Notes: a model not told the origin generated them from the sequence alone. 64,000 nucleotides of DNA from Thalassobacillus cyri (GCF_900107755.1 NZ_FNQR01000002.1:62001-126000), one strand, 5' to 3'; positions 49,455-58,908 are shown, counted from the stretch's first letter. Program-made: numbers and translations.

Positions 49455-49652
49455 TTACTTTTGAACGTTAGCAGCTTGAGGTCCGCGTTGACCTTCTTCG
49501 ATATCGAAAGTTACTGCTTGGCCTTCTTCAAGAGTTTTGAAGCCTTCGCCTTGAATAGCAGAGAAGTGAACGAATACATCGTCTTGTCCTTCTACTTCGA
49601 TGAAACCGAAACCTTTTTCTGCGTTAAACCATTTTACTGTACCTTCTACCAT
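49455..49652 (-). CDS. Cold-shock protein
   Basis: A 65-residue RNA/DNA chaperone with the OB fold. Both nucleic-acid motifs are present: KGFGFIEV (RNP1, 13-20) and DVFVHF (RNP2, 25-30). Length matches CspB/CspD. The ATG follows GGAGGAATTACC. Its promoter lies about 110 nt upstream, giving the long leader usual in cold-shock genes. The sequence does not show which Csp paralogue it is. Confidence 0.94.
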   Translation of the reverse strand: MVEGTVKWFNAEKGFGFIEVEGQDDVFVHFSAIQGEGFKTLEEGQAVTFDIEEGQRGPQAANVQK

Positions 49653-49798
49653 TGGTAATTCCTCCTGCGTGGCCGAGCCACATTGTATTACTCTTCTTGC
49701 TCTTCATATTCATTCAAGACGAAAACATTTTCTTCTTTCACTCATATCCGAACAATAATAAGTGCTCTAAGCATAGCACCTTGATGCAGGAAAAGCAA
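49653..49798 (-). promoter_or_regulatory. Cold-shock gene promoter and leader
   Basis: On the minus strand TTGCTT (49793-49798) and TATGCT (49770-49775) are 17 bp apart. Transcription would start near 49763 and give a leader of roughly 110 nt before the csp ATG. Confidence 0.7.
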
Positions 49799-49987
49799 GC
49801 TTTGCGCCCAAAAAGTTTCATATTAGTGTGGTTGTGACAAAATTCGATTCAATAAGACAATAAAAACTCACTATATGGTGATGGGGTAGTGAAAATAACT
49901 ATTTACGCATCTCCTCCATTCTATTTTATGCCTGATCCTTAGTGCTAAAGCAATGTGTTAATTGTATGAATTTAACATTTTTCATCG

Positions 49988-50003
49988 ATTGGTATAGACC
50001 TCT
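49988..50003. promoter_or_regulatory. NagR/DasR-type operator upstream of nagZ-like gene
   Basis: ATTGGTATAGACCTCT resembles the operator of GntR/HutC-type N-acetylglucosamine regulators (NagR/YvoA core TGGTATAGACC). It lies 101 bp before a gene for an N-acetylglucosaminidase, and its TATAGA could be part of the promoter -10. The rest of the gap 49799-50103 contains no gene. Confidence 0.55.
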
Positions 50004-50103
50004 ATGCTGCCCCCTTGCTATTCTGATTTTGAATATATCTGCAAAGGAGGGAAAGGGTTACCGCTGGAAATTCGTTTCATAAAATAGAATGGAGGTCTTC
50101 AAG

Positions 50104-51861
50104 TTGAAAAAAGTACTAGCTTCACTCAGCTGTTTCATGCTTGTTTTTTCACTATTGATTCCTGCTGCTACTGCTAAGACGACTCCGAAAGAATTTCACC
50201 AGCCAGATCCTCAATCAGAAAAGGCACAAAATGGCATGATCAAGCGTATCATCGGCCAAATGACGGATCGGGAGAAAATCGGCCAGCTGGTAATGCCTTC
50301 TACCTTTGATGATGGAACAGGTATGCCAAATGAATTTACAAAACGAGCGATTCAGGAGTATAAAGCCGGATCCGTGATTGTATATGGAAAGCGTACGGCG
50401 GATCACCAGGCAGCCTACAATAACCAGCTGCAGGAATGGGCGGAAGAAACGGAGAAGGGTATTCCACTTATCATCTCAGCTGATCTGGAATATGGCGCTT
50501 CCCAACGTGTACCGGAAGATGCGACTACTTTTCCTAGACAGATGGGAATCGGCGCGACGAACAGCATAGAAAATGCAGAGCTTGTGTCCCGTATAACGGG
50601 GAAAGAAGCAAGAGCAATGGGATTCAATTGGAATTACTCTCCAGTTGCTGATGTGAATACGAACCCTGAAAATCCAGTAATTGGAGTTCGTTCCTTTGGA
50701 GAAGATACAGACCTGGTAGCGAAAATGACAGCTGCGCAAGTAATTGGAAACCAGAAAGAGGGCGTCATGGCTTCAGCGAAGCATTTCCCAGGCCACGGCG
50801 ATACAAGTGTCGACTCTCATTATGGAATAGCACGGGTGTCGTACGAGCGTGAAACGCTGGAGGAGATTCATCTGCCTCCTTTTCAAGCTGCAATTGATGC
50901 GGGTACTGATTCCATTATGACTGCCCATGTCATTGTCGATGCGATCGATCCAGAACTTCCTGCTACCTTATCTAAAAAAGTGCTGACAGGCCTTTTAAGA
51001 GAGGATATGGGTTTTGATGGCTTGATTGTAACAGATGCGATGAGCATGAAAGCCATTGATGATCACTGGGGAGCAGGCAACGCTGCTGTTCTTGCTATCA
51101 ATGCCGGCGCTGATATCATCATGGCTACAGGAAACCAGGCAGATCAGATAGAAACCTTTGAGGCGTTATATGATGCTTATCAAACGGGTGAGATTACCAA
51201 GAAGCGGGTTCATGAATCCCTGGAACGGATTTTAACGAAAAAGTTTAAATACAATCTATTCGATGAACGGACAGTAAATCCGGAAGAAGCTCTGGATATC
51301 ACCCATACCCCTGCTCATAAGCAAGCTGCATCCAATATAGCGATCAACTCTATGACATTGCTTAAAAATGAAGGAGTGCTTCCTTTTGATAATCAATCAG
51401 AGGAAACAACATTAGTTGCTGGAACAAGATACATTGAACAAATTGCAGAAAAGGTTGAAGAAAAATCGAATGGCGAGGTCATGAGCTGGGTAGGTTCAAG
51501 CGCAAACCCTGATGCCGCACAAATCCAGGAGGCGGTCACACTGGCAGAGGAAGCAGACCGGATTATTGTACCGACGTACTCAGCAAGCGTGCTGCCTGAA
51601 GGACAAGCTGACTTAGTGAAAGCACTCTATGATACCGGTAAGCCTGTGGCTGTCGTTTCACTAGGCCTGCCATATGATATCAAGGAATTTCCTGGTGTAG
51701 ATGCTTATTTAGCTTCGTATGCACTAGACCGGTGGGGTACAGCGAATCCGACTGCCTGGACCGGAGCTGTAGCTGTCATTTTTGGTGAAAATCCAGGCGG
51801 CAAGCTGCCAGTCAATATCGAAGGTTTGTATCCAATGGGTGCTGGTTTATCCTATGAATGA
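50104..51861 (+). CDS. Secreted beta-N-acetylglucosaminidase (GH3, NagZ-like)
   Basis: Glycoside hydrolase family 3 enzyme of 585 residues that would release N-acetylglucosamine from wall fragments. A signal peptide (KKVLASLSCFMLVFSLLIPAATA) is followed by the GH3 barrel with the NagZ signature KHFPGHGDTSVDSHYG near 220 and the nucleophile Asp in LIVTDAMSM near 310. The C-terminal GH3 domain ends FGENPGGKLPVNIE. The start is TTG at 50104 with GGAGGT 7 nt upstream; ATG 50089 is too early. A NagR-like operator lies upstream. No murein-recycling partners (AmiE, MurQ) are adjacent. Confidence 0.9.
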   Translation: MKKVLASLSCFMLVFSLLIPAATAKTTPKEFHQPDPQSEKAQNGMIKRIIGQMTDREKIGQLVMPSTFDDGTGMPNEFTKRAIQEYKAGSVIVYGKRTADHQAAYNNQLQEWAEETEKGIPLIISADLEYGASQRVPEDATTFPRQMGIGATNSIENAELVSRITGKEARAMGFNWNYSPVADVNTNPENPVIGVRSFGEDTDLVAKMTAAQVIGNQKEGVMASAKHFPGHGDTSVDSHYGIARVSYERETLEEIHLPPFQAAIDAGTDSIMTAHVIVDAIDPELPATLSKKVLTGLLREDMGFDGLIVTDAMSMKAIDDHWGAGNAAVLAINAGADIIMATGNQADQIETFEALYDAYQTGEITKKRVHESLERILTKKFKYNLFDERTVNPEEALDITHTPAHKQAASNIAINSMTLLKNEGVLPFDNQSEETTLVAGTRYIEQIAEKVEEKSNGEVMSWVGSSANPDAAQIQEAVTLAEEADRIIVPTYSASVLPEGQADLVKALYDTGKPVAVVSLGLPYDIKEFPGVDAYLASYALDRWGTANPTAWTGAVAVIFGENPGGKLPVNIEGLYPMGAGLSYE

Positions 51862-52004
51862 TAAAGACGATATTCGGCTAGAATACCTTCAACCGTTTGT
51901 ACAGTAAAAACTTTATTTTTCAACGCAAAAATAATTGTACCTTTTTTCTATCTTTCTCGATTATAATTATTTCGTAATTATAAACTTGTAGAGGAAGATG
52001 ACGA

Positions 52005-53009
52005 TTGAAAAGGTTGCTGTCGCTTGTGTTCGCTGTTGTAATGATTGTCAGTAGTTTCCCAGGTCATAGTTTTGCAGCAATAAATCAAGGAGAGTTGGAT
52101 AGGTATCTTACCGAGATTCAATGGACAGAGGAAGAGTTAGAGACTTATCTGTGGGAGTATTATGATTTAGTGATTAATGATTTTGAAGCAATAGAAGAAT
52201 TGAAAGAATTTCTTGGACCAATCATAACGGAAGAAAGTCTGCAAGAATTGCTGGACACTTATGGTCTTACGCGCGAGGAGCTAGATGAAATCCTTGCCGA
52301 CTACGGCGAAACCGTTGATGACTATACGTTTATTGATGATATCGAATTCTTTTTGATAGAAGAAACAATTGATTTCAATTACGAAGGAGTTTTCAATGAG
52401 TTTGGCCTGACGGAGGACGAGCTGGACCGTTTATTCGTTCACTTGGAAAGTCTGGATTCTGAGGCGATGAAAGCAAAATTAGATACACTATATGACCGCC
52501 TGATGGCTTTTGAAGATTTCGAATCAGCAACTGAATTGACGGCCGGTCAAATTGCCGAGCTGCTATCTATCATGCAGGAAATGCTCGATCTGTTTAAAAT
52601 GGATGCAAAATTATTCCTGGTAACAAGTGGTGAAGAAAAAGTTGTAACCCTGGCAGATTTGCTGCAAATGACAGAAGCAGAGGGCTACGATCTCCGGGTG
52701 GAACTTTATAATCTTCAAGGAGAATTTTTAGCTGATTTTATTTTGACTGGTGAGATGTTTGGTTCGGAGCTTTTGAAAGAAACGGCCAAAGATCTCCCAG
52801 CTGTCGAACAGGTAGCCGAAAGCAAGCAATCTGCAGATAAACCTGCGGTTAAAAAACAGGAAAGTGCTTCTGCAGCAGTCGCGAAGACGGTCAAAGGTGG
52901 AGAGCTCCCGGATACAGATGGAGGATACCTTCTGAATATGCTGATCGGCTTGGGTACTATGGGAATTGGTGTATGGGCTGTTCGCCGCTTCCGTAATCAG
53001 GGAGCATAG
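52005..53009 (+). CDS. Acidic surface protein with sortase signal
   Basis: Secreted protein of 334 residues, very rich in Glu and Asp. After a signal peptide ending near SFAA there are three related units with the pattern GLTxEELDxxL (for example YGLTREELDEIL, FGLTEDELDRLF). The end has LPDTD, a hydrophobic stretch (LLNMLIGLGTMGIGVWAV) and RRFR, a sortase sorting signal. It fits the 'processed acidic surface protein' family of Bacillaceae. The TTG start follows GAGGAAG. The gene is 3 bp before its sortase. Its function is unknown; calcium or cation binding is possible (inference). Confidence 0.85.
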   Translation: MKRLLSLVFAVVMIVSSFPGHSFAAINQGELDRYLTEIQWTEEELETYLWEYYDLVINDFEAIEELKEFLGPIITEESLQELLDTYGLTREELDEILADYGETVDDYTFIDDIEFFLIEETIDFNYEGVFNEFGLTEDELDRLFVHLESLDSEAMKAKLDTLYDRLMAFEDFESATELTAGQIAELLSIMQEMLDLFKMDAKLFLVTSGEEKVVTLADLLQMTEAEGYDLRVELYNLQGEFLADFILTGEMFGSELLKETAKDLPAVEQVAESKQSADKPAVKKQESASAAVAKTVKGGELPDTDGGYLLNMLIGLGTMGIGVWAVRRFRNQGA

Positions 53010-53012
53010 GAA

Positions 53013-53654
53013 ATGAGCGCCAGACGGTCCCGTAAAAAGAAACTGGCGTTCCTGCTAGTGGGGGTTGGCCTGATTGTTTTTGGCTTTTGGTTCACTAGTA
53101 CGAACGCGTACCCTTTTTTAAAAGGGTACTACCTTTATAAAACGAATGCAGAAACGTCGCTGGACACAGTTGAAAAGGAAATGAAGCTTTCTTCCAAAAA
53201 GGCGCCGAGCATTTCTAATGAACCATTATACAAGTCCGTCCCGGAAGTCGGGGATCATATGGGTGAGCTGATCATCCCTAAGTTAGATGCAAGCCTCCCG
53301 ATTTATCATGGCACGGAAGAGGATGAGTTGGAAAAAGGTGTTGGACACTTCGCTGGCAGTGTGCTGCCAGGGGAACAGGATAATACTGTGCTGTCCGGGC
53401 ACCGGGATACGGTTTTCCGACGGCTTGGTGAAGTCGGAGTCGGCGACGAATTGACCGTCAAAACAGAAGCTGGTGCCTTTACGTATCGGGTGAGGAAAGT
53501 GAGGATTGTCGATCAGGACGATCGTACCGTCATTGTTCCAAAGCCAAAGGCAACGTTGACCGTTTCTACCTGCTACCCATTCGATTTCATCGGTTCGGCA
53601 CCAGACAGATACATTTTAGTAGCAGATTTAATGGAAAGTGAACGATTAGAATAA
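53013..53654 (+). CDS. Class D sortase
   Basis: Membrane-anchored transpeptidase of 213 residues that cuts sorting signals and joins the protein to the wall. One N-terminal helix (about 10-27), then the sortase barrel with the catalytic His in VLSGHRDTVF (near 129), the catalytic Cys in TVSTCYPF (near 188) and the Arg in APDRYILVA. It lies 3 bp after the gene for an acidic LPDTD protein, its evident substrate. Followed by a terminator shared with the next gene. Confidence 0.92.
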   Translation: MSARRSRKKKLAFLLVGVGLIVFGFWFTSTNAYPFLKGYYLYKTNAETSLDTVEKEMKLSSKKAPSISNEPLYKSVPEVGDHMGELIIPKLDASLPIYHGTEEDELEKGVGHFAGSVLPGEQDNTVLSGHRDTVFRRLGEVGVGDELTVKTEAGAFTYRVRKVRIVDQDDRTVIVPKPKATLTVSTCYPFDFIGSAPDRYILVADLMESERLE

Positions 53655-53730
53655 CCTAACTTGCCGTCATCTACTTATGGAGAAAGTTTTCGTATTTTCT
53701 TATAACAAAGTTAAACTTTCTTGAAATATA

Positions 53731-53767
53731 AAAAACGGCGTGTCCTTAAATAGGACCGCCGTTTTAG
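53731..53767. terminator. Bidirectional terminator, sortase / EamA
   Basis: AAAACGGCG-TGTCC and GGAC-CGCCGTTTT pair with a small internal bulge over a 7-nt loop. It lies between converging genes. Confidence 0.85.
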
Positions 53768-54639
53768 CTTTGTTTTTCCTGATATTTTTTATCGAGCTGA
53801 TTGTTTTTGATGAACATGTAGAACAATGCCCCAAAAATGATAATATATCCCATAATACTCATCATATCAGGTACCTGGTTGATGACGACAATACTGATCC
53901 ACGTAGAAAAGACCACAGTCGAATAGAAGAAGATCGAGATTTCCTTCGCTGGGGCAAATTTATAGGCAACGGTGATACCGAATTGGCCCATCGTAGCGAA
54001 CACTCCTGCTAAGAGAAGATAGATCAGCTGCTGCATGGTCATCGGTTCCCAGAAGATGATGACAAATGGCAGTAAAGACATAGTCGTGAAAAAGGAAAAG
54101 TAGAAGACGACCGTATAAAACTTCTCTTTATTTCCAAGAATCCGTAGCACCGTATAGGCTCCTGCAGCAAACACGGCCCCGAGAATTCCGCCTAAATAAG
54201 GCACGATATCCACCGAAAATTGCGGCTTGATGATAAATAGCGTCCCGATAAAGGCGATGACGATCGCCACCATTTGGAATAGTTTTACGCGTTCTTTTAG
54301 GAAAATGGCGGAGAAAATAATCGTTAGAAACGGGCTTAATTTATTCAGCATGTCCGCATCCGATAAAACCAGTTCATCGATCGAATAGAAAAACAGTACC
54401 ATGCCCAGGGTCCCCATCGCCGAGCGAATGAGCAGGAACTTCTGGTTTTCCTTTTTCCCGAACAGGCTTTCTTTATAGTACATGACAAATCCAAATGAAA
54501 TGAGGACGGAAATGACGTTCCTGAACCACGTTTTCTGTACGGTAGGCAAATCGCCTGACAGCTTTACAAAGGCCGCCATCACCGAAAATCCAAACGCTGA
54601 TATCAGTAATAAGATGATTCCTTTATTTCGATCTTTCAT
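53764..54639 (-). CDS. EamA/DMT family transporter
   Basis: Drug/metabolite transporter-type protein of 291 residues with ten membrane segments in two EamA halves. The first starts GIILLLISAFGFSVMAAFVK and the second YLGGILGAVFAAGAYTVLRI, with the characteristic FLKERVKLFQ turn between helices. The substrate is not evident. The start is the ATG at 54639, with GGAGG at good spacing. It is a lone gene. Confidence 0.87.
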   Translation of the reverse strand: MKDRNKGIILLLISAFGFSVMAAFVKLSGDLPTVQKTWFRNVISVLISFGFVMYYKESLFGKKENQKFLLIRSAMGTLGMVLFFYSIDELVLSDADMLNKLSPFLTIIFSAIFLKERVKLFQMVAIVIAFIGTLFIIKPQFSVDIVPYLGGILGAVFAAGAYTVLRILGNKEKFYTVVFYFSFFTTMSLLPFVIIFWEPMTMQQLIYLLLAGVFATMGQFGITVAYKFAPAKEISIFFYSTVVFSTWISIVVINQVPDMMSIMGYIIIFGALFYMFIKNNQLDKKYQEKQS

Positions 54640-54868
54640 AAGCTTCCTCCATCTCATCTATCTGAAAGAATTGGTGATGTTACACACTCTAACCATCCTA
54701 ATACAAAATTAACCCTTGGAAAAGTTTCTTGCTTTAAGTAAGCCTTTATAAAAAGTATCTCTGCTCCATTACTCCACGTATGATAACCATTAATAGTGCT
54801 TCATCTTGGTAAAGACCCTCTTAATCTAGTACACTTTTAATAAACGTAACTACGATGGAGGAATAGCC

Positions 54869-55891
54869 ATGATTGATTTACGAAGTGATACGGTAACGAA
54901 ACCGACAGAAGCGATGCGGAAAGCAGCGTACGAAGCGGAAGTCGGCGATGATGTATATGAGGAAGATACGACGGTCAATAAGCTCGAGGAGCGGGCAGCA
55001 GAAATGCTTGGAAAAGAAGCGGCCTTGTTTGTAACCAGCGGTACGCAGGGAAATCAAATGGCTGTGCTGACACATTGCAAACCTGGGGAGGAGGTCATCC
55101 TGGAGCAGGATGCTCACCTGTTTGTTTATGAGGGAGCTTCCATGTCAGCATTGGCAGGGGTTCAGCCAAGAACAATTAAGGGAGAGCGGGGAGCGATGTC
55201 TCCGACTGATGTTGCCGCGGCTATCCGCGGTGAAGACATCCACTTTCCGGAAACCGGTCTGATTTGTCTCGAGAATACCCATAACAAAGCGGGAGGAGCT
55301 ATACTTCCTCTGGAAAATATGAAAACAATCGCTCAAATTGCACGAGAAGATCATGTCCCTATCCATCTTGATGGGGCAAGGCTTTTCAATGCCTCAGCAG
55401 CTACTGGAATAGCGGTGGAACGCTACGCTGAGCTTGCCGACACCGTCCAGTTTTGCTTGTCCAAGGGACTTGGAGCTCCGGTTGGTTCTATCATCGCTGG
55501 TTCCGCTGATTTTATTAAGAAAGCAAGGAAGTGGCGGAAGCGCCTTGGAGGCGGACTGAGGCAGGCCGGGATTATCGCGGCACCTGGTTTGGTCGCTTTG
55601 AATACAATGACGGAGCGGCTGGTGGATGACCACCACCATGCAGAACAGCTGGCAGCCGGCTTGGCAGAGATTGATGGACTGACCGTGGAAAATGAGGTGG
55701 AAACCAACATTATCCTGATCAATACGAAGCAGGCAGGCTATACGGCAAAGCAGTTTTTGGATGCTTTGAAAGAGGAAGGGATTTTAGCGGTACCATTTGG
55801 ACCGCATACCGTCCGATTCGTCACCAATTATCATATTACAAAAGAAGATATCGACACCGTCCTGATAAAGGTGAATCAACTGGTCAACTAG
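54869..55891 (+). CDS. Low-specificity threonine aldolase
   Basis: PLP enzyme that splits threonine to glycine and acetaldehyde. The 340 residues begin MIDLRSDTVTKPTEAMRKA, contain DDVYEEDTTVNKLE, the HLDGARLFNA motif near 172 and the PLP lysine in FCLSKGLGAPVGS near 200. Length is normal. The ATG follows GGAGGAATAG. It is a lone gene with a possible terminator after it. The stereospecificity (L or L-allo) cannot be told. Confidence 0.93.
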   Translation: MIDLRSDTVTKPTEAMRKAAYEAEVGDDVYEEDTTVNKLEERAAEMLGKEAALFVTSGTQGNQMAVLTHCKPGEEVILEQDAHLFVYEGASMSALAGVQPRTIKGERGAMSPTDVAAAIRGEDIHFPETGLICLENTHNKAGGAILPLENMKTIAQIAREDHVPIHLDGARLFNASAATGIAVERYAELADTVQFCLSKGLGAPVGSIIAGSADFIKKARKWRKRLGGGLRQAGIIAAPGLVALNTMTERLVDDHHHAEQLAAGLAEIDGLTVENEVETNIILINTKQAGYTAKQFLDALKEEGILAVPFGPHTVRFVTNYHITKEDIDTVLIKVNQLVN

Positions 55892-55899
55892 CACATAAG

Positions 55900-55946
55900 A
55901 GGAGCCGCTTCTATTCTTTGGGAGAGAGTGGTTTCTTTTTTTTTGG
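55900..55946 (+). terminator. Possible terminator after threonine aldolase
   Basis: GAGCCGCT pairs with AGTGGTTTC using wobble pairs, followed by a run of nine T residues. It is a weaker stem than the others. Confidence 0.5.
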
Positions 55947-56017
55947 GTAAAATGTCGGAAAATTGTGATAAATAGTGAAAAAGTACTAGGTAATTACTTC
56001 CTCTTACTCAATCAATT

Positions 56018-56036
56018 GATAAAAAGGCTATGCTAA
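56018..56036 (+). promoter_or_regulatory. Extended -10 promoter of the first subtilase gene
   Basis: TGCTAAAAT near 56029 fits an extended -10 (TGN-TANAAT) without a clear -35. The same block, CTATGCTA(A/G)AAT, precedes the second protease gene near 57452, so the promoter seems to have been copied with the gene. Confidence 0.5.
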
Positions 56037-56135
56037 AATCAAGTTTAACGCAATAGACTAAATTTTCTGAACAAAAGGAGGTTATACCTAAATCTATTAA
56101 TCTATTGCTAAAAATTTAACAGGAGGCATGCGTTA

Positions 56136-57386
56136 ATGAAAAAAGTATCTTTTACGTTAACAACTATCATCTTGATGATGTCACTGTTTGCTGTCAGTGC
56201 ATTCGCATCCCCGGAAAAGGAAAATGGAAATGAGTGGGTGCGTGTACTGATCGAGTCAACGAATGAAAACGCAAAAAACCAGGCGAAAGAAAAGTATGAT
56301 GTCAGACATGATTTTGGCAAACAAGGTTTTTCCACCAATGTGACGCTCCAACAGTATAAAGCTCTGCAAAATAATAAAAACCTCAACGTTACTAAAGTGG
56401 ATAAAGTCTCTTTAGTAAATAAACCTCAAGCTGCTGCTGATCGTAGCACTGCCCCTTCTGATCAAACCCCTTGGGGAATGGAAGCTATTTATAACGATAA
56501 CTCCATTACAGCCACGGACGGCGGGGACGAAATACGTGTAGCTGTCCTTGATACTGGTTCAAAAACCGATCACGTCGACCTGGAAGGGAACGTGGAACAG
56601 TGTAAGGATTTCAGCAGGTTCTTCTTTTCACGCGTAGATGGTTCTTGTAATGATGTGAACGGTCACGGTACCCATGTAGCTGGAACTGTCCTGGCTGATG
56701 GTGGTGCAGATGGTGCAGGTATTTATGGAGTTGCACCTGATGCAAAACTATGGGCTTACAAAGTTCTTGGTGATCTTGGAACTGGTTTTTCTGATGACAT
56801 TGCCAATGCGATCCGCCATGCTGCTGATCAAAGCCTGCAACAAGGGGTAAAAGTCGTTATCTCTATGTCTCTAGGTTCCAGTACTGAAAGCAGTTTAATT
56901 ACAGAAGCCATTGACTATGCCTATGCAAACGGTGTCCTTGTCGTAGCAGCAGCCGGGAATTCTGGTCCCGATGCTGATACAATCGGCTACCCAGGCGCAG
57001 TTGAAAATGCTGTGGCTGTAGCAGCTTTAGAGGATGTCCAGGAAAACGGTACGTATCGCGTTGCGGACTTTTCTTCTCGTGGAAATCCAGATACTGATGG
57101 CGACTATGTCATTCAGGAGCGTGATGTAGAACTTTCTGCTCCAGGAGCAGCGATTGCGTCCACCTGGAATGACGGTGGTTATAACACAATCAGTGGTACG
57201 TCCATGGCGACCCCGCACGTATCCGGTTTAGCTGCAAAACTATGGGGGGAAAATCCTGGCCTAAGCAATACCGACCTTCGTGCCGAATTGCAAAACCGTG
57301 CGACTGCTAATGACATCCTTGGCGGAACAGGTGCCGCTGACGGGGATGACTATGCATCCGGGTTCGGATTTCCACTAGCACAATAG
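56136..57386 (+). CDS. Secreted subtilisin-like serine protease (S8), copy 1
   Basis: Extracellular protease of 416 residues. A signal peptide (1-25) and an I9-type propeptide (about 35-97) precede the S8 domain. The triad is Asp (VAVLDTG, D139), His (NGHGTHVAG, H177) and Ser (SGTSMATPHVSG, near 357). Two cysteines, in EQCKDFS and GSCND, probably form a disulfide near the active site. The surface is acidic, which suits salty media (inference). The ATG follows AGGAGG. A very similar gene follows 160 bp later. Confidence 0.93.
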   Translation: MKKVSFTLTTIILMMSLFAVSAFASPEKENGNEWVRVLIESTNENAKNQAKEKYDVRHDFGKQGFSTNVTLQQYKALQNNKNLNVTKVDKVSLVNKPQAAADRSTAPSDQTPWGMEAIYNDNSITATDGGDEIRVAVLDTGSKTDHVDLEGNVEQCKDFSRFFFSRVDGSCNDVNGHGTHVAGTVLADGGADGAGIYGVAPDAKLWAYKVLGDLGTGFSDDIANAIRHAADQSLQQGVKVVISMSLGSSTESSLITEAIDYAYANGVLVVAAAGNSGPDADTIGYPGAVENAVAVAALEDVQENGTYRVADFSSRGNPDTDGDYVIQERDVELSAPGAAIASTWNDGGYNTISGTSMATPHVSGLAAKLWGENPGLSNTDLRAELQNRATANDILGGTGAADGDDYASGFGFPLAQ

Positions 57387-57440
57387 TAAAACAGGCCATA
57401 TCACCTACCTATTTACCTCTTACTACTCAATAATTCTGAC

Positions 57441-57460
57441 TGGAAGCTATGCTAGAATTA
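57441..57460 (+). promoter_or_regulatory. Extended -10 promoter of the second subtilase gene
   Basis: TGCTAGAAT near 57450 fits an extended -10. It is the counterpart of the block before copy 1, with shared flanks such as CTCTTACT and CAAT upstream. Confidence 0.5.
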
Positions 57461-57546
57461 AAATTATCAAACTATACAGAATGTTCGGTCAAATAGATAG
57501 ATTCTAGTAATCTATTAAAAAAATACTTATGAAAAGGCGGATGATT

Positions 57547-58800
57547 ATGAAAAAATTACTTTTTTCAGTTACGACTGCATTATTACTTCTTTCCGTATTT
57601 GCTGTCAGTGCATTTGCTGCTGCGGCGGATGATGCCAAAGCTTATGGACAGGATCAAATTCGTGTATTGATCAAGTCAGCTAATGAGGATGTTGAAGAAA
57701 AAGCAAAAACAAACTATGGTGTCCGTCATGATTTCAATGCAAAAGGTTTTACTACAAATGTAAACCAGAAACAATTCGATGCTTTGCAAAAGAATAAGAA
57801 TTTAGAGGTTTCTAAAGTAGACAAGGTCTCTTTGGAGGCTAAACCGGGCAGTTCTGATGCTCGATCTTTACCTTCCGATCAGACTCCTTGGGGAATGGAA
57901 GCCATCTATAATGATAACTCCATCGCGACTACGGCTGGCGGCGATAACATCCGTGTGGCAGTTCTTGATACAGGCGTTGCCAACCATGTCGATTTAAATT
58001 CAAATGTTGAACAATGTAAGGACTTCAGTCAAATGCGCACTTCACTAGAGGAAGGTACATGTAATGATAAAAACGGTCACGGCACACACGTAGCAGGTAC
58101 GGTACTTGCGGATGGTGGGGCAGACGGTCTTGGCGTTTATGGTGTAGCACCAGATGCTAAACTATGGGCTTACAAAGTGTTGAATGACCGTGGTTCCGGT
58201 TACTCTGATGATATTGCGAACGCAATTAAAATGGCTGCTGATGAAGGACAGGCTAACGGTGTGAGCGTTGTAATCTCTATGTCCCTTGGAGCCAGCTCTG
58301 AGAGCACGTTGATTTCTGATGCTGTCACTTATGCTAATAATAATGGTGCGCTTGTGGTAGCGGCTGCAGGTAACTCTGGACCAGATGCCAACACAATCGG
58401 TTACCCAGGTGCCTTAGCAGATGCAGTTGCAGTCGCAGCACTTGAAGATACACAGGAAAATGGCACGTACCGCGTTGCTGATTTCTCTTCCCGCGGTAAT
58501 CCGAATACTGACGGCGACTATCAGATCGGCCGTTTGGATGTAGAAGTATCCGCACCAGGTGCAGCAATCGAGTCCACTTGGTATGATGGCGGCTATAACA
58601 CGATCAGCGGTACTTCCATGGCTACTCCACACGTATCAGGTCTGGCTGCAAAAATCTGGGCTCAGAACCCTGGATTCACCAACACAGACTTGCGTACAGA
58701 ACTTCAAAATCGTGCAACTGCCAATGATATCCTTGGTGGATATGGCGCTGCATCAGGCGATGATTATGCGTCTGGTTTCGGCTTCCCGCAAGTCAACTAA
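57547..58800 (+). CDS. Secreted subtilisin-like serine protease (S8), copy 2
   Basis: Tandem paralogue of the previous gene, 417 residues. Same layout: signal peptide (KKLLFSVTTALLLLSVFAVSAFA), I9 propeptide, S8 domain with VAVLDTGVAN, NGHGTHVAG and SGTSMATPHVSG, and the same cysteine pair (EQCKDFS, GTCND). The mature parts are much more alike than the propeptides. The start is the ATG at 57547 with AAGGCGG upstream; ATG 57529 would put that site inside the gene. Its own promoter is visible. Both copies look intact. Confidence 0.93.
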   Translation: MKKLLFSVTTALLLLSVFAVSAFAAAADDAKAYGQDQIRVLIKSANEDVEEKAKTNYGVRHDFNAKGFTTNVNQKQFDALQKNKNLEVSKVDKVSLEAKPGSSDARSLPSDQTPWGMEAIYNDNSIATTAGGDNIRVAVLDTGVANHVDLNSNVEQCKDFSQMRTSLEEGTCNDKNGHGTHVAGTVLADGGADGLGVYGVAPDAKLWAYKVLNDRGSGYSDDIANAIKMAADEGQANGVSVVISMSLGASSESTLISDAVTYANNNGALVVAAAGNSGPDANTIGYPGALADAVAVAALEDTQENGTYRVADFSSRGNPNTDGDYQIGRLDVEVSAPGAAIESTWYDGGYNTISGTSMATPHVSGLAAKIWAQNPGFTNTDLRTELQNRATANDILGGYGAASGDDYASGFGFPQVN

Positions 58801-58869
58801 ATTTGGAATACAGGATGCTTCTTGCATCTTTGTAGATATTCTTGTGTGACCCCCTACTATACATGAGAA

Positions 58870-58903
58870 CAAAAACGGACGCCTTTACCGCGTCCGTTTT
58901 TGT
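58870..58903. terminator. Bidirectional terminator, protease / oxidoreductase
   Basis: AAAAACGGACGC and GCGTCCGTTTTT form a perfect 12-bp stem around a 7-nt loop, between converging genes. Confidence 0.95.
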
Positions 58904-58908
58904 TTTAC

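Noticed and set aside
50053-50087. Small leader peptide after AAAGGAGGG upstream of the nagZ-like gene
   Set aside because: The only frame would use a CTG start and has seven codons; no support.
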